64,000 bases of DNA from Desulfosporosinus acidiphilus SJ4 (GTDB lineage: Bacteria; Bacillota; Desulfitobacteriia; Desulfitobacteriales; Desulfitobacteriaceae). The position numbers and the translations under genes are program-made. Location: the NCBI RefSeq assembly GCF_000255115.2, contig NC_018068.1, positions 4,373,977 through 4,437,976 of the forward strand, given 5' to 3'. The notes beneath the pieces were generated by a model, which was not told the origin of the DNA, did no database searches, and saw only the letters and a program-made list of their open reading frames with translations. Positions 7,115-16,015 of this stretch are shown here, piece by piece. The first letter of the stretch is position 1. Each line of letters begins with the position of its first letter.

Positions 7115-9163
7115 CTAGTTTGACCGGCCCGGCGTATGGTCGAGCAAGTGTCTCGTGACCCTCTCTATGAGCTCCTCCCTCGCCACAAACGGTATCGTAA
7201 TATGCCCCTTACCGGCGTACCTATCATTAAACTCAATACTCGTCTCAATAGAATGCTGGTTGCGGGCCCAGGAACGGCGGGCAACCCCTCCGATCACATC
7301 CCAGAGAAGAGCCGACTTAATAACATTATCTACACGTTCACTCCCGTCAAGCACTAAGCCAAAGCCGCCGTTGATCGCCTTACCGATTCCTACGCCCCCG
7401 CCGTTGTGCAGGGACACCAGGCTCATTCCCCGGGCGGCATCGCCGGCGAAGCTCTGAACGGCCATATCTGCCATGACATTACTGCCATCTTTAATGTTGG
7501 CAGTTTCTCTAAAGGGTGAATCCGTTCCGCTTACATCATGGTGATCCCGGCCGAGCATAACCGGCCCGATCTCTCCCTGGCGGACTAATTCATTAAACTT
7601 AAGGGCAATTTTAATTCGCCCTTCGGCATCTTGATAGAGAATCCTGGCCTGCGTTCCAACCACCAGCTTATTCTTTTCAGCATCCCTAATCCAAATATAG
7701 TTGTCTCTGTCTTGTCCCCGGCGGTTCGGATCAATACAAGCCATAGCAGCTTCATCGGTTTTGTGCAAATCCTCTTTCCTTCCGCTCAGGCAAACCCAGC
7801 GGAAAGGCCCGTATCCGTAGTCAAAAAGTTCAGGTCCCATAATATCTTCCACATAGGAAGGGAAAATAAACCCGTCTTTTTCATCGATCCCGTTTTTGGA
7901 AATCTCCTGCACCCCGGCATCATAAACCGCTTTCATAAAGGAATTTCCATAGTCAAAGAAATAAGTTCCGCGCTTAACTAACTCCGAGATCAAATCATGG
8001 TGGCGTCTCAGACTTTGATCTACTCGCTTCTTAAATTCCTCACGGTTTGAAGCAAGCATCTCTGTCCGTTCGGAGAAGGTAATCCCCTGCGGACAGTAAC
8101 CGCCCTCATAAACCACGTGGCAGGAGGTCTGATCAGAAAGCAGATCCACCTTAATGTTCTTTTGAACGGCATACTCCAGAAGGTCTACCACGTTCCCCTG
8201 ATAGGCAATCGACATAGGCTCTTTCTTCTGTATATACTCCTCAGCAATCCGAAAAACCTCATCTAAATCGGCGGAAACTTTAGTCACCCAGCCTTGTTCA
8301 TGCCGGGTCTGAATGCGGGACCCGTCGACTTCAGCGATAATCCCTACACCTTGAGCAATTTCTATGGATTTAGCTTGAGCGCCGCTCATGCCGCCCAAAC
8401 CTGAGGAAATAAATAAAAAGCCTTTCAGATCTCCGTCATGGGGAACACCTAATTTCATCCGCCCGGCATTAAGCAGTGTATTAAAGGTTCCATGGACAAT
8501 CCCTTGCGGCCCAATATACATCCAGCCGCCTGCCGTCATCTGTCCGTAATTGGCTACACCCATTTGTTCAGCGATTTCCCAGTCTTTTTGATTGTCAAAC
8601 ATGCCAACCATCAAGGCATTGGTAATAATGACACGGGGCGCCTCAGGACGTGAGGGAAACAATCCTACCGGATGACCGGATTCTAAAACTAACGTCTGTT
8701 GATCTGTCAAAACCTCCAGATACTTTTTGATAAGGCAATATTGCAGCCAGTTCTGACAGACACTTCCGGTTTCACCGTATGTAACTAATTCATAAGGATA
8801 TAAAGCCACATCAAAGTCAAGATTATTGTCAATCATCACTTGGAAAGCCTTTCCTTCAAGGCAGTTTCCTTTATATTCGGAAATAGGTTTGCCGTATAAA
8901 CGGCCTTCCGGCCGGTAGCGATAAGCATAAATTCTCCCCCGGGTACGCAGTTCCTCTAAAAACTCGGGAGCTAACGTTTCGTGGAGTTCTTCCGGTACAT
9001 AGCGCAATGCATTTTTCAGAGCTGTCTTCGTCTGTTCAGGGGTAAGGCAATACCCACGGTCCGGCGCCCGGCGAATGCCTTTCACAAATTGTTTCGGCTC
9101 CGGCAAGGCAGCATCTAATTTAATGGTCATGGCTTGCGAGATGTCTTGATTAGTGATCATCAT
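7115..9163 (-). CDS. hutU: Urocanate hydratase, long form
   Basis: A 682-residue urocanase, which converts urocanate to 4-imidazolone-5-propanoate with tightly bound NAD as electrophile. It belongs to the longer class (about 670-680 residues) rather than the 550-residue enterobacterial type. Motifs seen are SSGLGGMSGAQAKS (NAD binding), QTSCHVVYEGGYCPQG, GRDHHDVSGTDSPFRET and LHNGGGVGIGKA. ATG 9163 (or ATG 9160) follows AAGGAGG at a good distance; the frame extends 36 codons further but without a ribosome site or family similarity. It is first in the cluster. No histidase gene is adjacent. Confidence 0.94.
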   Translation of the reverse strand: MMITNQDISQAMTIKLDAALPEPKQFVKGIRRAPDRGYCLTPEQTKTALKNALRYVPEELHETLAPEFLEELRTRGRIYAYRYRPEGRLYGKPISEYKGNCLEGKAFQVMIDNNLDFDVALYPYELVTYGETGSVCQNWLQYCLIKKYLEVLTDQQTLVLESGHPVGLFPSRPEAPRVIITNALMVGMFDNQKDWEIAEQMGVANYGQMTAGGWMYIGPQGIVHGTFNTLLNAGRMKLGVPHDGDLKGFLFISSGLGGMSGAQAKSIEIAQGVGIIAEVDGSRIQTRHEQGWVTKVSADLDEVFRIAEEYIQKKEPMSIAYQGNVVDLLEYAVQKNIKVDLLSDQTSCHVVYEGGYCPQGITFSERTEMLASNREEFKKRVDQSLRRHHDLISELVKRGTYFFDYGNSFMKAVYDAGVQEISKNGIDEKDGFIFPSYVEDIMGPELFDYGYGPFRWVCLSGRKEDLHKTDEAAMACIDPNRRGQDRDNYIWIRDAEKNKLVVGTQARILYQDAEGRIKIALKFNELVRQGEIGPVMLGRDHHDVSGTDSPFRETANIKDGSNVMADMAVQSFAGDAARGMSLVSLHNGGGVGIGKAINGGFGLVLDGSERVDNVIKSALLWDVIGGVARRSWARNQHSIETSIEFNDRYAGKGHITIPFVAREELIERVTRHLLDHTPGRSN

Positions 9164-9753
9164 TATTACCCTCCTTCTTTTTAGGCCGCTCGAAATTACC
9201 GCTGCTGACAGCGGTTTTCCACGAGTCCGTTCCGAGCGAATGGCTTTTTCTAGCTCCATAGGGTCCATCAACTAATAGCTATCCCCATTTGCTATGAGCA
9301 ACATCCGGCAACAGGTCTCATGTCTGGCACTTCATAGTGTTTGCCAAACTTTCCCCTCTTACTATACCAGTTAATACATCGATATCAAGATCTTTTGTAA
9401 TGACATTTTAAACTTTGCAACACTTCATCTCCGACGTTCTAACCCAGCCTTATTTCAAAAGAAACCCCTACGGAAAAGAAGCATTTTTAGTTTAAAATAG
9501 TAACCATAATTTCTGCCCAAGGTTTATAATTGGAATGACAAGGGACTATTTTTCGCTTTTTAGACATTTTTCCCCTTACTTCGCAAGGAAATTATGGGAT
9601 TATTAAAAAGTAGAGCAGATTGGGCCACATTTTAGCAAAGTTTTTGTAATTGATGATAAGTATCGCACTTATTATGCTGGATGAAAGTAGTTAAGCGAAG
9701 GTATCTTTTGATAGTATAAATAGCCGCAGCAGAAAGAAGAGAACAAAAAACGA
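9164..9753. other. 590-bp divergent intergenic region hutU / SGNH gene
   Basis: Besides the candidate hut promoter I see a short GCTG...CAGC hairpin near 9200 in the hutU leader. The part 9389-9753 is AT-rich and should hold the promoter of the plus-strand hydrolase. No riboswitch or convincing small gene was recognised. Confidence 0.4.
9361..9388 (-). promoter_or_regulatory. Candidate promoter of the hut cluster
   Basis: On the minus strand, TTGATA and TATAGT are 16 bases apart. The implied leader is nearly 200 bases, enough for regulation that I cannot identify. Confidence 0.45.
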
Positions 9754-10461
9754 ATGATCATAAAGAACAAAGCGATATTCTTATCCCTAACCATGTTGTT
9801 CATAATGGCCGGTTTCATCATTCCCCATAAAGCACAAGGAGCGCAGCTCCCTATTAACACCGCCACAGGCATCAAAAAGTTAAAAACCGCTGACATTAAT
9901 GCCGTTATTTTGGGAGATTCTATTGCCGTCAGCCAAGACGCTTCGGATCCCCTCACGACAGGATGGGATTCTGATCTTAATACCTTGATCAGCCGAAAAT
10001 ATTCACACAGGATACTTTGGAATAACAAGGCTAAATCAGGAACCCTCGTCGATTACTGTTTGCAGCGGGCTGAAGAAATCGACAGTAAAACAGACGCAGT
10101 ATTTATTTGTGTAGGCAGAAACGACAGAAACTTTTACACCCCCGGTCAGTTCTGCTTAAAGTATTCCGATCTAATTTGGATGGTCCACCGAAAAGCTCCG
10201 AAAGCCGATATATTTTGTATCGTTGAGCCCCCTATGGTATCTTCAGACGATTCCTCATTCACAGCCATCCGATCACAAATCATCGTCAATGCATTTAATG
10301 ATCAGGCCAACTCCATAGATGTCTGGAGTGACTTTCCAATAAAGCAAAGGGATTTGGCTGACGTTCTGTCCGACGGACTTCACCCCAACGATGCAGGGTA
10401 CAAGATAATGTCCTACTCCATAGGCAAAAAATTGTTTTCGATAATAGATTCGGGAAAGTGA
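9754..10461 (+). CDS. Secreted SGNH/GDSL-type hydrolase
   Basis: A 235-residue protein with a signal peptide (hydrophobic run LSLTMLFIMAGFII, cleavage likely after AQGA). The GDSIAVS block near residue 53 carries the nucleophile Ser of SGNH block I, the VGRND block the Asn of block III, and SDGLHPNDAGY near the C-terminus the Asp/His pair of block V. It is therefore an extracytoplasmic esterase or O-acetyl hydrolase; the substrate is unknown. The start ATG 9754 has only a weak purine-rich AGAAAGAAGAGAA upstream. It is monocistronic and followed by palindromic DNA. Confidence 0.8.
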   Translation: MIIKNKAIFLSLTMLFIMAGFIIPHKAQGAQLPINTATGIKKLKTADINAVILGDSIAVSQDASDPLTTGWDSDLNTLISRKYSHRILWNNKAKSGTLVDYCLQRAEEIDSKTDAVFICVGRNDRNFYTPGQFCLKYSDLIWMVHRKAPKADIFCIVEPPMVSSDDSSFTAIRSQIIVNAFNDQANSIDVWSDFPIKQRDLADVLSDGLHPNDAGYKIMSYSIGKKLFSIIDSGK

Positions 10462-10468
10462 AACTCGT

Positions 10469-10640
10469 TCAGCTAAAGCTGAACATCAGGGCTTCGGTGG
10501 CGAAAGTGCCCTGTGGACACTTTCGCCGAAAGCATCCAGCCAATAATAAATACCAGCGAACTGTAGGATGAACTCTACCCCCGCCGAAGCAGGGAACGAG
10601 GACTGCTCCTACATATAGACCGAGAGTTCATGATTGGTTA
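10469..10640. repeat. Cluster of nested palindromes
   Basis: Three parts follow each other. GTTCAGCT/AGCTGAAC forms a small hairpin. GGCGAAAGTG and CACTTTCGCC with flanking GCTTCGG/CGAAAGC form a long hairpin at about 10490-10533. Then TGTAGGA (10561) pairs with TCCTACA (about 10608), and ATGAACTCT (about 10568) pairs with AGAGTTCAT (about 10624), in the interleaved order A-B-A'-B' of a pseudoknot. The outermost CCAAT/ATTGG also pair. It may be a mobile palindromic element or a structured RNA. Confidence 0.6.
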
Positions 10641-10646
10641 AAAAAC

Positions 10647-10687
10647 AAAAAAGGTTTTAGGAGAGCAAATCCCCTGAAACCTTTTTT
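10647..10687. terminator. Bidirectional terminator
   Basis: AAAAAAGGTTT-AGG pairs with CCTGAAACCTTTTTT around an eight-base loop. It can end the SGNH transcript and the minus-strand yhbY transcript. Confidence 0.8.
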
Positions 10688-10767
10688 CTTTCTGTCTGAA
10701 ATTTGACTTCCTGTTGTATAATTTCCTCTAACGCAGGTGCCCATTAACATCCTTGCTCATCGAGAAC

Positions 10768-11061
10768 CTAATCAGGCAATACAATCATGGCCTTTTCTTT
10801 GGATGGTCTGTAAAGCAAGAAATTCCGCCCGATCACTTGAACCAGTTCAGACCTGGTTTGTTCCGCCAGATCGGCGGCCACACTTTTAGGCTCTTCCAGG
10901 CAATTTTGCAGAACCCGGCCTTTGATCAGTTCGCGAGCTTCCAGAGCATCATTCGTCTGGGTGACAACGGCTTCGGCAATCCCGCCCTTGCCGACTTGCA
11001 GAATGGGGTCCATTTCATTGCCCATGGCCCTTAAATAACATTTTTGCTTACCTGTTAACAC
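10768..11061 (-). CDS. yhbY: YhbY/CRM-domain RNA-binding protein
   Basis: A 97-residue single-domain CRM protein. The N-terminus LTGKQKCYLRAMG, the GxxG-type loop in QVGKGGIAEAV and the C-terminal IGRNFLLYR strand are diagnostic. The family binds pre-50S ribosomal particles. GTG 11061 is the start because AAAGGGAGG lies seven bases upstream and the N-terminus then matches the family; an ATG further upstream overlaps the ribosome site. The neighbour obg, also a 50S assembly factor, lies in the same direction beyond the transporter genes. Confidence 0.9.
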   Translation of the reverse strand: MLTGKQKCYLRAMGNEMDPILQVGKGGIAEAVVTQTNDALEARELIKGRVLQNCLEEPKSVAADLAEQTRSELVQVIGRNFLLYRPSKEKAMIVLPD

Positions 11062-11100
11062 TAAGTATCCTCCCTTTAACATTACTATGGATATTTTATC

Positions 11101-12300
11101 TTACTCATATCTTAAGGCAGTGATAGGTTCCAGTTTTGCCGCTTTCATGGCCGGATAATATCCGAAGAAGAGCCCCACTGCCAGGGAAAAGGTCACAGCA
11201 AACAGAATCGACCATCCGGATAATAAAGGCGGCCAGTTCAAAAGATTCGCTGCTGTAAACGCACTCCCCACTCCCAAAAGAATCCCCACGATACCTCCTG
11301 CTAAGGCTAAAACGGTAGCTTCCAAAAGAAACTGCAGCAGAATATCGCGTTCTTTGGCCCCTACGGCTTTGCGCAGCCCGATTTCATGGGTGCGTTCCGT
11401 CACTGACACCAGCATGATGTTCATAATTCCGATTCCTCCAACCAGCAGAGAGATCCCGGCCACTAAGCCAATAATACTCGTTAAAATTTGGGTGATTTTA
11501 TTGGCTGACTGTACTAACTGCTGAACATTATAAGCATCATACTGGTCTGTGGTTCCATGACGCAGGTTGAGAATTCTTTTGGCGCTAGAGATGGTACTGT
11601 CCAAGTCCGCTTCCTGATAAGTGGCTCCCTCTAACTGGTCCACCCGAGTCGATTGGAACATATCCGACCAAGTTCCCCAAGGGACATAGGCATAAGAATT
11701 CTGAGGCCCCACTTGGAACTGGGAAAAGGCAGAGGTATCCTTTGCTAAAACTCCGATCACCCGGCAGGGGATATTTTGAACCATCACCTGCTGTCCTAAG
11801 GGATTTCCGGCCCCAAACAAATTATTGGCCAAATCTTGGTCAATCACCACCACCCTGCGTTCCGCTCCGTACTCCTCCTCAGAAAAAAAACGCCCCAAGG
11901 CAACGTCACGGCTGCGCAAACCGGCAAATTCCGGGGTTGTCCCCACAATCATCGCCGAAGAGTTCTTTTGATTCACTTCCAAAGCAGCGTAATCCACACT
12001 TGCCGGCAGCAGTGTCTTTACTTGGGGCAAGGACCTCTTTAAACTTTCGCAGTCCTGTAAGGTCAGGATAGCCTCTTCAGATTGTCCCGTTTGCCCCACG
12101 GATTTCGTATATAAGACAAAGAGATTGACACCGCTTTTCTGCATTTCCTGCATTATGGCGGCCTTTCCGCCTAAACCGATGGTTACCACGGCAATCACGG
12201 CTGCAATGCCAATGACAATTCCCAGCATGGTCAGCCCTGTTCTCAGCTTGTTCGTTCTCAGACTAAACAAGGCTCCCCGCAAAGCTTCAAACAGACTCAT
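11101..12300 (-). CDS. MacB-type ABC transporter permease (FtsX domain)
   Basis: About 399 residues with the MacB layout: membrane segment at residues 20-45, a large extracytoplasmic domain (about 50-260), then three C-terminal membrane segments with the FtsX motif VGGIGIMNIMLVSVTERTHE and GLRKAVGA. It should form a mechanotransmission-type exporter. The adaptor gene just upstream overlaps it by the ATGA of stop and start. No ABC ATPase gene is next to them, although one would be needed; it may be encoded elsewhere. Confidence 0.9.
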   Translation of the reverse strand: MSLFEALRGALFSLRTNKLRTGLTMLGIVIGIAAVIAVVTIGLGGKAAIMQEMQKSGVNLFVLYTKSVGQTGQSEEAILTLQDCESLKRSLPQVKTLLPASVDYAALEVNQKNSSAMIVGTTPEFAGLRSRDVALGRFFSEEEYGAERRVVVIDQDLANNLFGAGNPLGQQVMVQNIPCRVIGVLAKDTSAFSQFQVGPQNSYAYVPWGTWSDMFQSTRVDQLEGATYQEADLDSTISSAKRILNLRHGTTDQYDAYNVQQLVQSANKITQILTSIIGLVAGISLLVGGIGIMNIMLVSVTERTHEIGLRKAVGAKERDILLQFLLEATVLALAGGIVGILLGVGSAFTAANLLNWPPLLSGWSILFAVTFSLAVGLFFGYYPAMKAAKLEPITALRYE

Positions 12301-13571
12301 CCGCTTCCACTCCCTTGATCAGGAGTGACCGCCAGACCTTCGGAGAGTTCATTGGTAGGATTAAGAACAATGAGATCCCCGGGCTTAAGACCGGAGGTGA
12401 TTTCTTGATCCGTATCATTGCCGATCCCCACTTTGACCTCTGTCTTATGCAGGTGCCCGTCTTGAATACGGTAGACATAGTTTTTGCTTCCCTCTTGAAA
12501 CAGAGCTTCCAGAGGAACGGCCAAAACTCCTTTTTTCGTCGCCACAATCGCTTGAATCGTTACGGAATAGCCGGGCTTCAATTCGGCAGGCACTTTGTCT
12601 AAACGGATGGTCACCGCCACCGTAGGGGAAGCACTCCCTTGGGCCGCCGTTGGCTGGGCAACTGCTTCCGGTGCAATTTTTTCGATAACCCCTGTCAAAG
12701 AGGCACTGCCCAATGTCTTACTGGTTACCTTGACCTTTCCCCCTACCTTAACTTTGGTGGCATCCATTTCATTGAGCTGCACCAGGACATTCAAGTGAGC
12801 CAGATCGGCAACCACCACTAAAGGCTGTTGGACAGGGGCCGGCTCTCCGGCCTGGACATTCACCTCGAGAACTGTCCCGTCAGCCGCCGCCTTCGACGTG
12901 AACTGGTCTCTCTGCACCTGAGCTACATTCAAGGCCTCCTGGGCCTGTTTTAAACCGGCTTGACTCTGAGCCAACGTTCCTTCCGCCTGGTGAACAGCCT
13001 GAGTACTTTCCAGGCTGCTGCTTAGTGCAGTATTGGCTGCCGCCAAACTATGAGTCGCCGGGTTTGTCACCGCCCCATTGCTGCCGGCGCCGTTATTAGG
13101 GATGAGATTTCCGCCGCCGGTGCCGCTGATATTAACAGTGCCTGAACCCGCTTGGACTCCGCCTGCAGTCACCGCAGAGGCTTTGGCAGCACTCTGAGCT
13201 TGCTTTATATCCTCTAAACCGCGCTGGGCGGCGTTGACCGAGGCCTGAGCTGCCTCAACATTCGCCTGAGCTTGAGCAACTTGGGCATCCGCTAAGGTTG
13301 AGTTAAAAGCTACCAGAGCCTGGCCGGCTTTGACGGAGTCTCCGGCCTGAACAGCGACCTTGGAAACAATTCCGGAGTTTAAAGCATACACATCCTGGCG
13401 GGAATTAGGAACCACGCTTCCTGTGGCATAGATATCTTCCTGCATCGAGATCCGAGACACCATGCCGGAGCTGACTTTAAGAGGACTCTGAGAATTCCTC
13501 CAGAACCACCAGCCGAGACCTGCGGCAAGTACCAGCCCAATCCCTATTCCCCACCCAAGACGTTTCTTCAC
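12297..13571 (-). CDS. MacA/HlyD-type membrane-fusion adaptor
   Basis: 424 residues. It has an N-terminal anchor (IGIGLVLAAGLGWWFW), a first half-lipoyl segment, a long Ala/Gln-rich helical hairpin (about residues 95-225, interrupted by a Gly/Asn-rich insert), the second lipoyl half and beta-barrel domains. GTG 13571 follows GGAGG. It overlaps the downstream MacB-type permease by four bases, so the two products should work together. The Gly/Asn/Ser insert within the hairpin is unusual and could be a flexible linker. In a single-membrane cell such adaptors probably help release substrates through the wall. Confidence 0.88.
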   Translation of the reverse strand: MKKRLGWGIGIGLVLAAGLGWWFWRNSQSPLKVSSGMVSRISMQEDIYATGSVVPNSRQDVYALNSGIVSKVAVQAGDSVKAGQALVAFNSTLADAQVAQAQANVEAAQASVNAAQRGLEDIKQAQSAAKASAVTAGGVQAGSGTVNISGTGGGNLIPNNGAGSNGAVTNPATHSLAAANTALSSSLESTQAVHQAEGTLAQSQAGLKQAQEALNVAQVQRDQFTSKAAADGTVLEVNVQAGEPAPVQQPLVVVADLAHLNVLVQLNEMDATKVKVGGKVKVTSKTLGSASLTGVIEKIAPEAVAQPTAAQGSASPTVAVTIRLDKVPAELKPGYSVTIQAIVATKKGVLAVPLEALFQEGSKNYVYRIQDGHLHKTEVKVGIGNDTDQEITSGLKPGDLIVLNPTNELSEGLAVTPDQGSGSG

Positions 13572-13601
13572 AGTGTTACCTCCAGAGGTCTAAATTGATT
13601 T

Positions 13602-14876
13602 TTACTCCCATTCAAAGGTCATGCCTGCGATCTCTACGCTGTCTCCTTCTTTAATACCCGCCTCACGCAGAGCATCATCAATCCCCATAGCCTTTAAGAT
13701 ATTTTGAAAGCGGTAAATACTTTCTTCCCGGTCAAACAAAGTCATGCGCACATGTTTCTCCACTTCTTTGCCCATAATCACGAATTGGTTATTTTCCTTA
13801 ATAATCTCAAATCGTTGTTCCGGCTCTGCTTTGGTTACCACATGTTCCGCCGTGTAATTAGTGATTTCCGGAACGGGAATATCCGGCAGAAGCTGGGCAA
13901 TTCGATAGGTCAAAGGCTGCAGCCCTTCCCCCGTTGCCGCAGAAATCGGAAAGACCTCCAGCTCTTCCCCCAGCTCCTCTTTTAAACGCCGGAGATGTTC
14001 CTCAGCACCCGGAATATCTATTTTATTAGCGGCCACCAGCACAGGCCTCTGGGCGAGGTCAGGACTATAGAGGCGAAGTTCCTCTTGAATAATGCGAAAA
14101 TCCTCTAAGGGATCCCGTTCTTCTGAACCGGAGATATCTAAAACGTGGAGAATCAAACGCGTTCTCTCAGTATGACGCAAAAATTCATGACCCAAACCTG
14201 CCCCTGCATGGGCACCCTCAATCAGGCCGGGAATATCCGCCATGACAAAACTCTGCCCGTCTTCAAGTTCAACTACCCCGAGGTTCGGTACGAGGGTCGT
14301 AAAATGGTAATCCGCGATTTTCGGCTTTGCGGCCGAAACTTTGGAGATCAGCGTCGATTTTCCCACATTCGGGAACCCTACTAAACCGACATCCGCCAGC
14401 AGTTTCAGTTCTAATCTCAGCCAGCGTTCCTCGCCTGGTTCTCCGTTTTCCGCTAAGGTCGGGGCTTTATTGGTATTGCTCATAAATCGGGCATTTCCCC
14501 GTCCCCCTCTTCCGCCGGCAGCAACCACCACTCGTTGACCATGCTCCGTAATATCGGCAATCACGTCGCCGGTCTCATCCTCTAAGACCACCGTGCCCAC
14601 CGGGATACGCAGTTCAACATCAGTACCTCTTTTTCCGGTCATATTTTTAGCTTGTCCATGCTCGCCCCGTTCCCCTTTATAATGGCGTTTATAGCGGAAG
14701 TCTACTAAGGTGCTCATCCCTTCATCTCCAACGAAGACAATATTGCCCCCGCGGCCTCCGTCCCCGCCGCTTGGCCCCCCCTCGGGAACGTATTTTTCCC
14801 GGCGAAAGGCGACGGCGCCTGCTCCGCCATCGCCCCCCTTGACATAAATCTTTGCCCGATCATAAAACAACGACAT
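13602..14876 (-). CDS. obg: GTPase Obg/CgtA
   Basis: 424 residues in three domains. The Gly-rich Obg fold comes first (KGGDGGAGAVAFRREKYVP). The G domain follows with GFPNVGKST (G1), DIPGLIEGAH (G3) and NKID (G4). The C-terminal OCT domain ends MTFEWE. It is a late 50S assembly factor and links to sporulation in Bacillus. ATG 14876 is chosen since AAGGAG is seven bases upstream; an ATG two codons earlier almost touches the site. It follows the spo0B-like gene as in B. subtilis. Confidence 0.96.
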   Translation of the reverse strand: MSLFYDRAKIYVKGGDGGAGAVAFRREKYVPEGGPSGGDGGRGGNIVFVGDEGMSTLVDFRYKRHYKGERGEHGQAKNMTGKRGTDVELRIPVGTVVLEDETGDVIADITEHGQRVVVAAGGRGGRGNARFMSNTNKAPTLAENGEPGEERWLRLELKLLADVGLVGFPNVGKSTLISKVSAAKPKIADYHFTTLVPNLGVVELEDGQSFVMADIPGLIEGAHAGAGLGHEFLRHTERTRLILHVLDISGSEERDPLEDFRIIQEELRLYSPDLAQRPVLVAANKIDIPGAEEHLRRLKEELGEELEVFPISAATGEGLQPLTYRIAQLLPDIPVPEITNYTAEHVVTKAEPEQRFEIIKENNQFVIMGKEVEKHVRMTLFDREESIYRFQNILKAMGIDDALREAGIKEGDSVEIAGMTFEWE

Positions 14877-14932
14877 ACCCATTCTCCTTGTATCCCAAAA
14901 TAACTCGTTTACAACGTAAGTTTACTCACTTC

Positions 14933-15445
14933 TTAGGAATCTATCTGTTCAAAGCTGATCATCTTTTCGATAAGGACTTTTTCTTCATCCTCCAAAATAA
15001 ATTGACAAGAAAATCCTTTCCGCTCTTCAAACAGATATACTTCTGCATTCATATCCGGTAATCCGTTAAACTGTTCCGCAGCTTCCAAACATTCTCTAGT
15101 GTACCCGAATAAGCTCTCTCCATATTCTTTTTGCCAATGATCCTGCCAAAAATCTTCCAATCTCATATCATCCGGGTAATTCACCGAGGTTCTAATATTG
15201 AGCAGCCTGAGCCGTATAGCCCAGCCAAGAAGAATCGCCGCAAGCACAGGCGCCGGGATCAGCCCGATCTTTTGCTCTTCTTGAGGCTTTATTAAATCAC
15301 GAATATATTCAAGGGCCTTCTCCGGTTGTTGAAGTTGAATATTCCCCATCACAACTTGCCAATGATTAAAAAAATCATGTCTTTGAAGGCGATACCACTG
15401 TAAGACCTCTTCTAATAAATTATGTTCAAGCTCTGACATTGTCAT
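14933..15445 (-). CDS. spo0B: Spo0B-like sporulation phosphotransferase
   Basis: 170 residues. An N-terminal helical hairpin carries LQRHDFFNHWQVVMGNIQL, matching the dimerisation/phosphotransfer helix of Spo0B with the phosphorylated His at about residue 23; the rest resembles a degenerate ATPase fold without N, G1 or G2 boxes. In B. subtilis Spo0B passes phosphate from Spo0F to Spo0A. The position between rpmA and obg is the Bacillus arrangement. ATG 15445 follows AGAGG. Whether this organism has Spo0F cannot be seen, so the partner could be different. Confidence 0.8.
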   Translation of the reverse strand: MTMSELEHNLLEEVLQWYRLQRHDFFNHWQVVMGNIQLQQPEKALEYIRDLIKPQEEQKIGLIPAPVLAAILLGWAIRLRLLNIRTSVNYPDDMRLEDFWQDHWQKEYGESLFGYTRECLEAAEQFNGLPDMNAEVYLFEERKGFSCQFILEDEEKVLIEKMISFEQIDS

Positions 15446-15567
15446 CGTTTCCTCTCATTATGGGTAACTAATCACTCATTCCTCTAAAATACAACACCGG
15501 ATTGCATCATGTATAAAACCGGCTCACGTCCAAAACGTTAAAAAGAACTATCAAGAAGCATAAAGAA

Positions 15568-15588
15568 AGCTCGGCTTAGGCCGAGCTT
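15568..15588 (-). terminator. Hairpin between rpmA and spo0B
   Basis: AAGCTCGGC pairs with GCCGAGCTT around a short loop. On the minus strand it is followed by TCTTTATG, only a weak T-tract, so it may partly terminate or process the transcript. A smaller hairpin CGGCAA/TTGCCG lies at about 15620-15635. Confidence 0.5.
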
Positions 15589-15667
15589 GGAAGATCAGAA
15601 GCCGTTACAATTATGCTTCGGCAAGAATTGCCGAATGTTCCTGAAGACATAAATTAAAAGCATTTAC

Positions 15668-15694
15668 GAAAAACCCCTGGGGAAAACCCAGGGG
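15668..15694 (-). terminator. Terminator after rpmA
   Basis: CCCCTGGG and CCCAGGGG pair around a TTTTC-type loop, followed on the minus strand by TTTTT. It lies 16 bases past the rpmA stop and should separate the ribosomal genes from spo0B-obg. Confidence 0.8.
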
Positions 15695-15709
15695 CGTAAA
15701 GGAAACAGC

Positions 15710-16015
15710 TTATTGCGCAACAACCGCCGGTGCTTTGCGTTCCGCATAAACGCTCACTTGTTTATGCATCCTGTCTTTATGCTCAAATTTAACATAACCG
15801 TCAATCAGAGCAAATAAGGTATCATCTTTGCCAATACCGCAATTTTTTGCGGGATGGAACTTAGTTCCTCTTTGCCGTACAATAATTGTTCCGGCTTTGA
15901 CGAATTGCCCGTCGCCGCGCTTTAATCCAAGGCGCTGTGCATTACTGTCACGACCGTTTCTGGAACTACCTACCCCTTTTTTATGGGCAAAGAGCTGCAG
16001 ATTCATGTTTAACAT
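15710..16015 (-). CDS. rpmA: 50S ribosomal protein L27, extended form
   Basis: 101 residues. The N-terminus [18 protein letters not shown] is the Firmicutes form: residues up to the Phe of NLQLF are removed by the cysteine protease Prp to expose AHKKG, which reaches the peptidyl-transferase centre. The body ([23 protein letters not shown]) is typical L27. ATG 16015 follows AAAGGAGG. The gene start overlaps the end of prp by seven bases, so substrate and protease are translated in coupling. Confidence 0.97.
   Translation of the reverse strand: MLNMNLQLFAHKKGVGSSRNGRDSNAQRLGLKRGDGQFVKAGTIIVRQRGTKFHPAKNCGIGKDDTLFALIDGYVKFEHKDRMHKQVSVYAERKAPAVVAQ

Noticed and set aside
6561-7118. Plus-strand open frame of 185 codons with internal repeats
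   Set aside because: It arises because the 238-bp element lacks stops in one frame for two units. The peptide (HATASHRPNLPSPN...) has no protein character and the DNA is better explained as structured repeat.
15730-15745. Possible second c-di-GMP motif (ACGCAAAGC on the minus strand)
   Set aside because: It lies within rpmA codons for ERKAP and has none of the other aptamer blocks.
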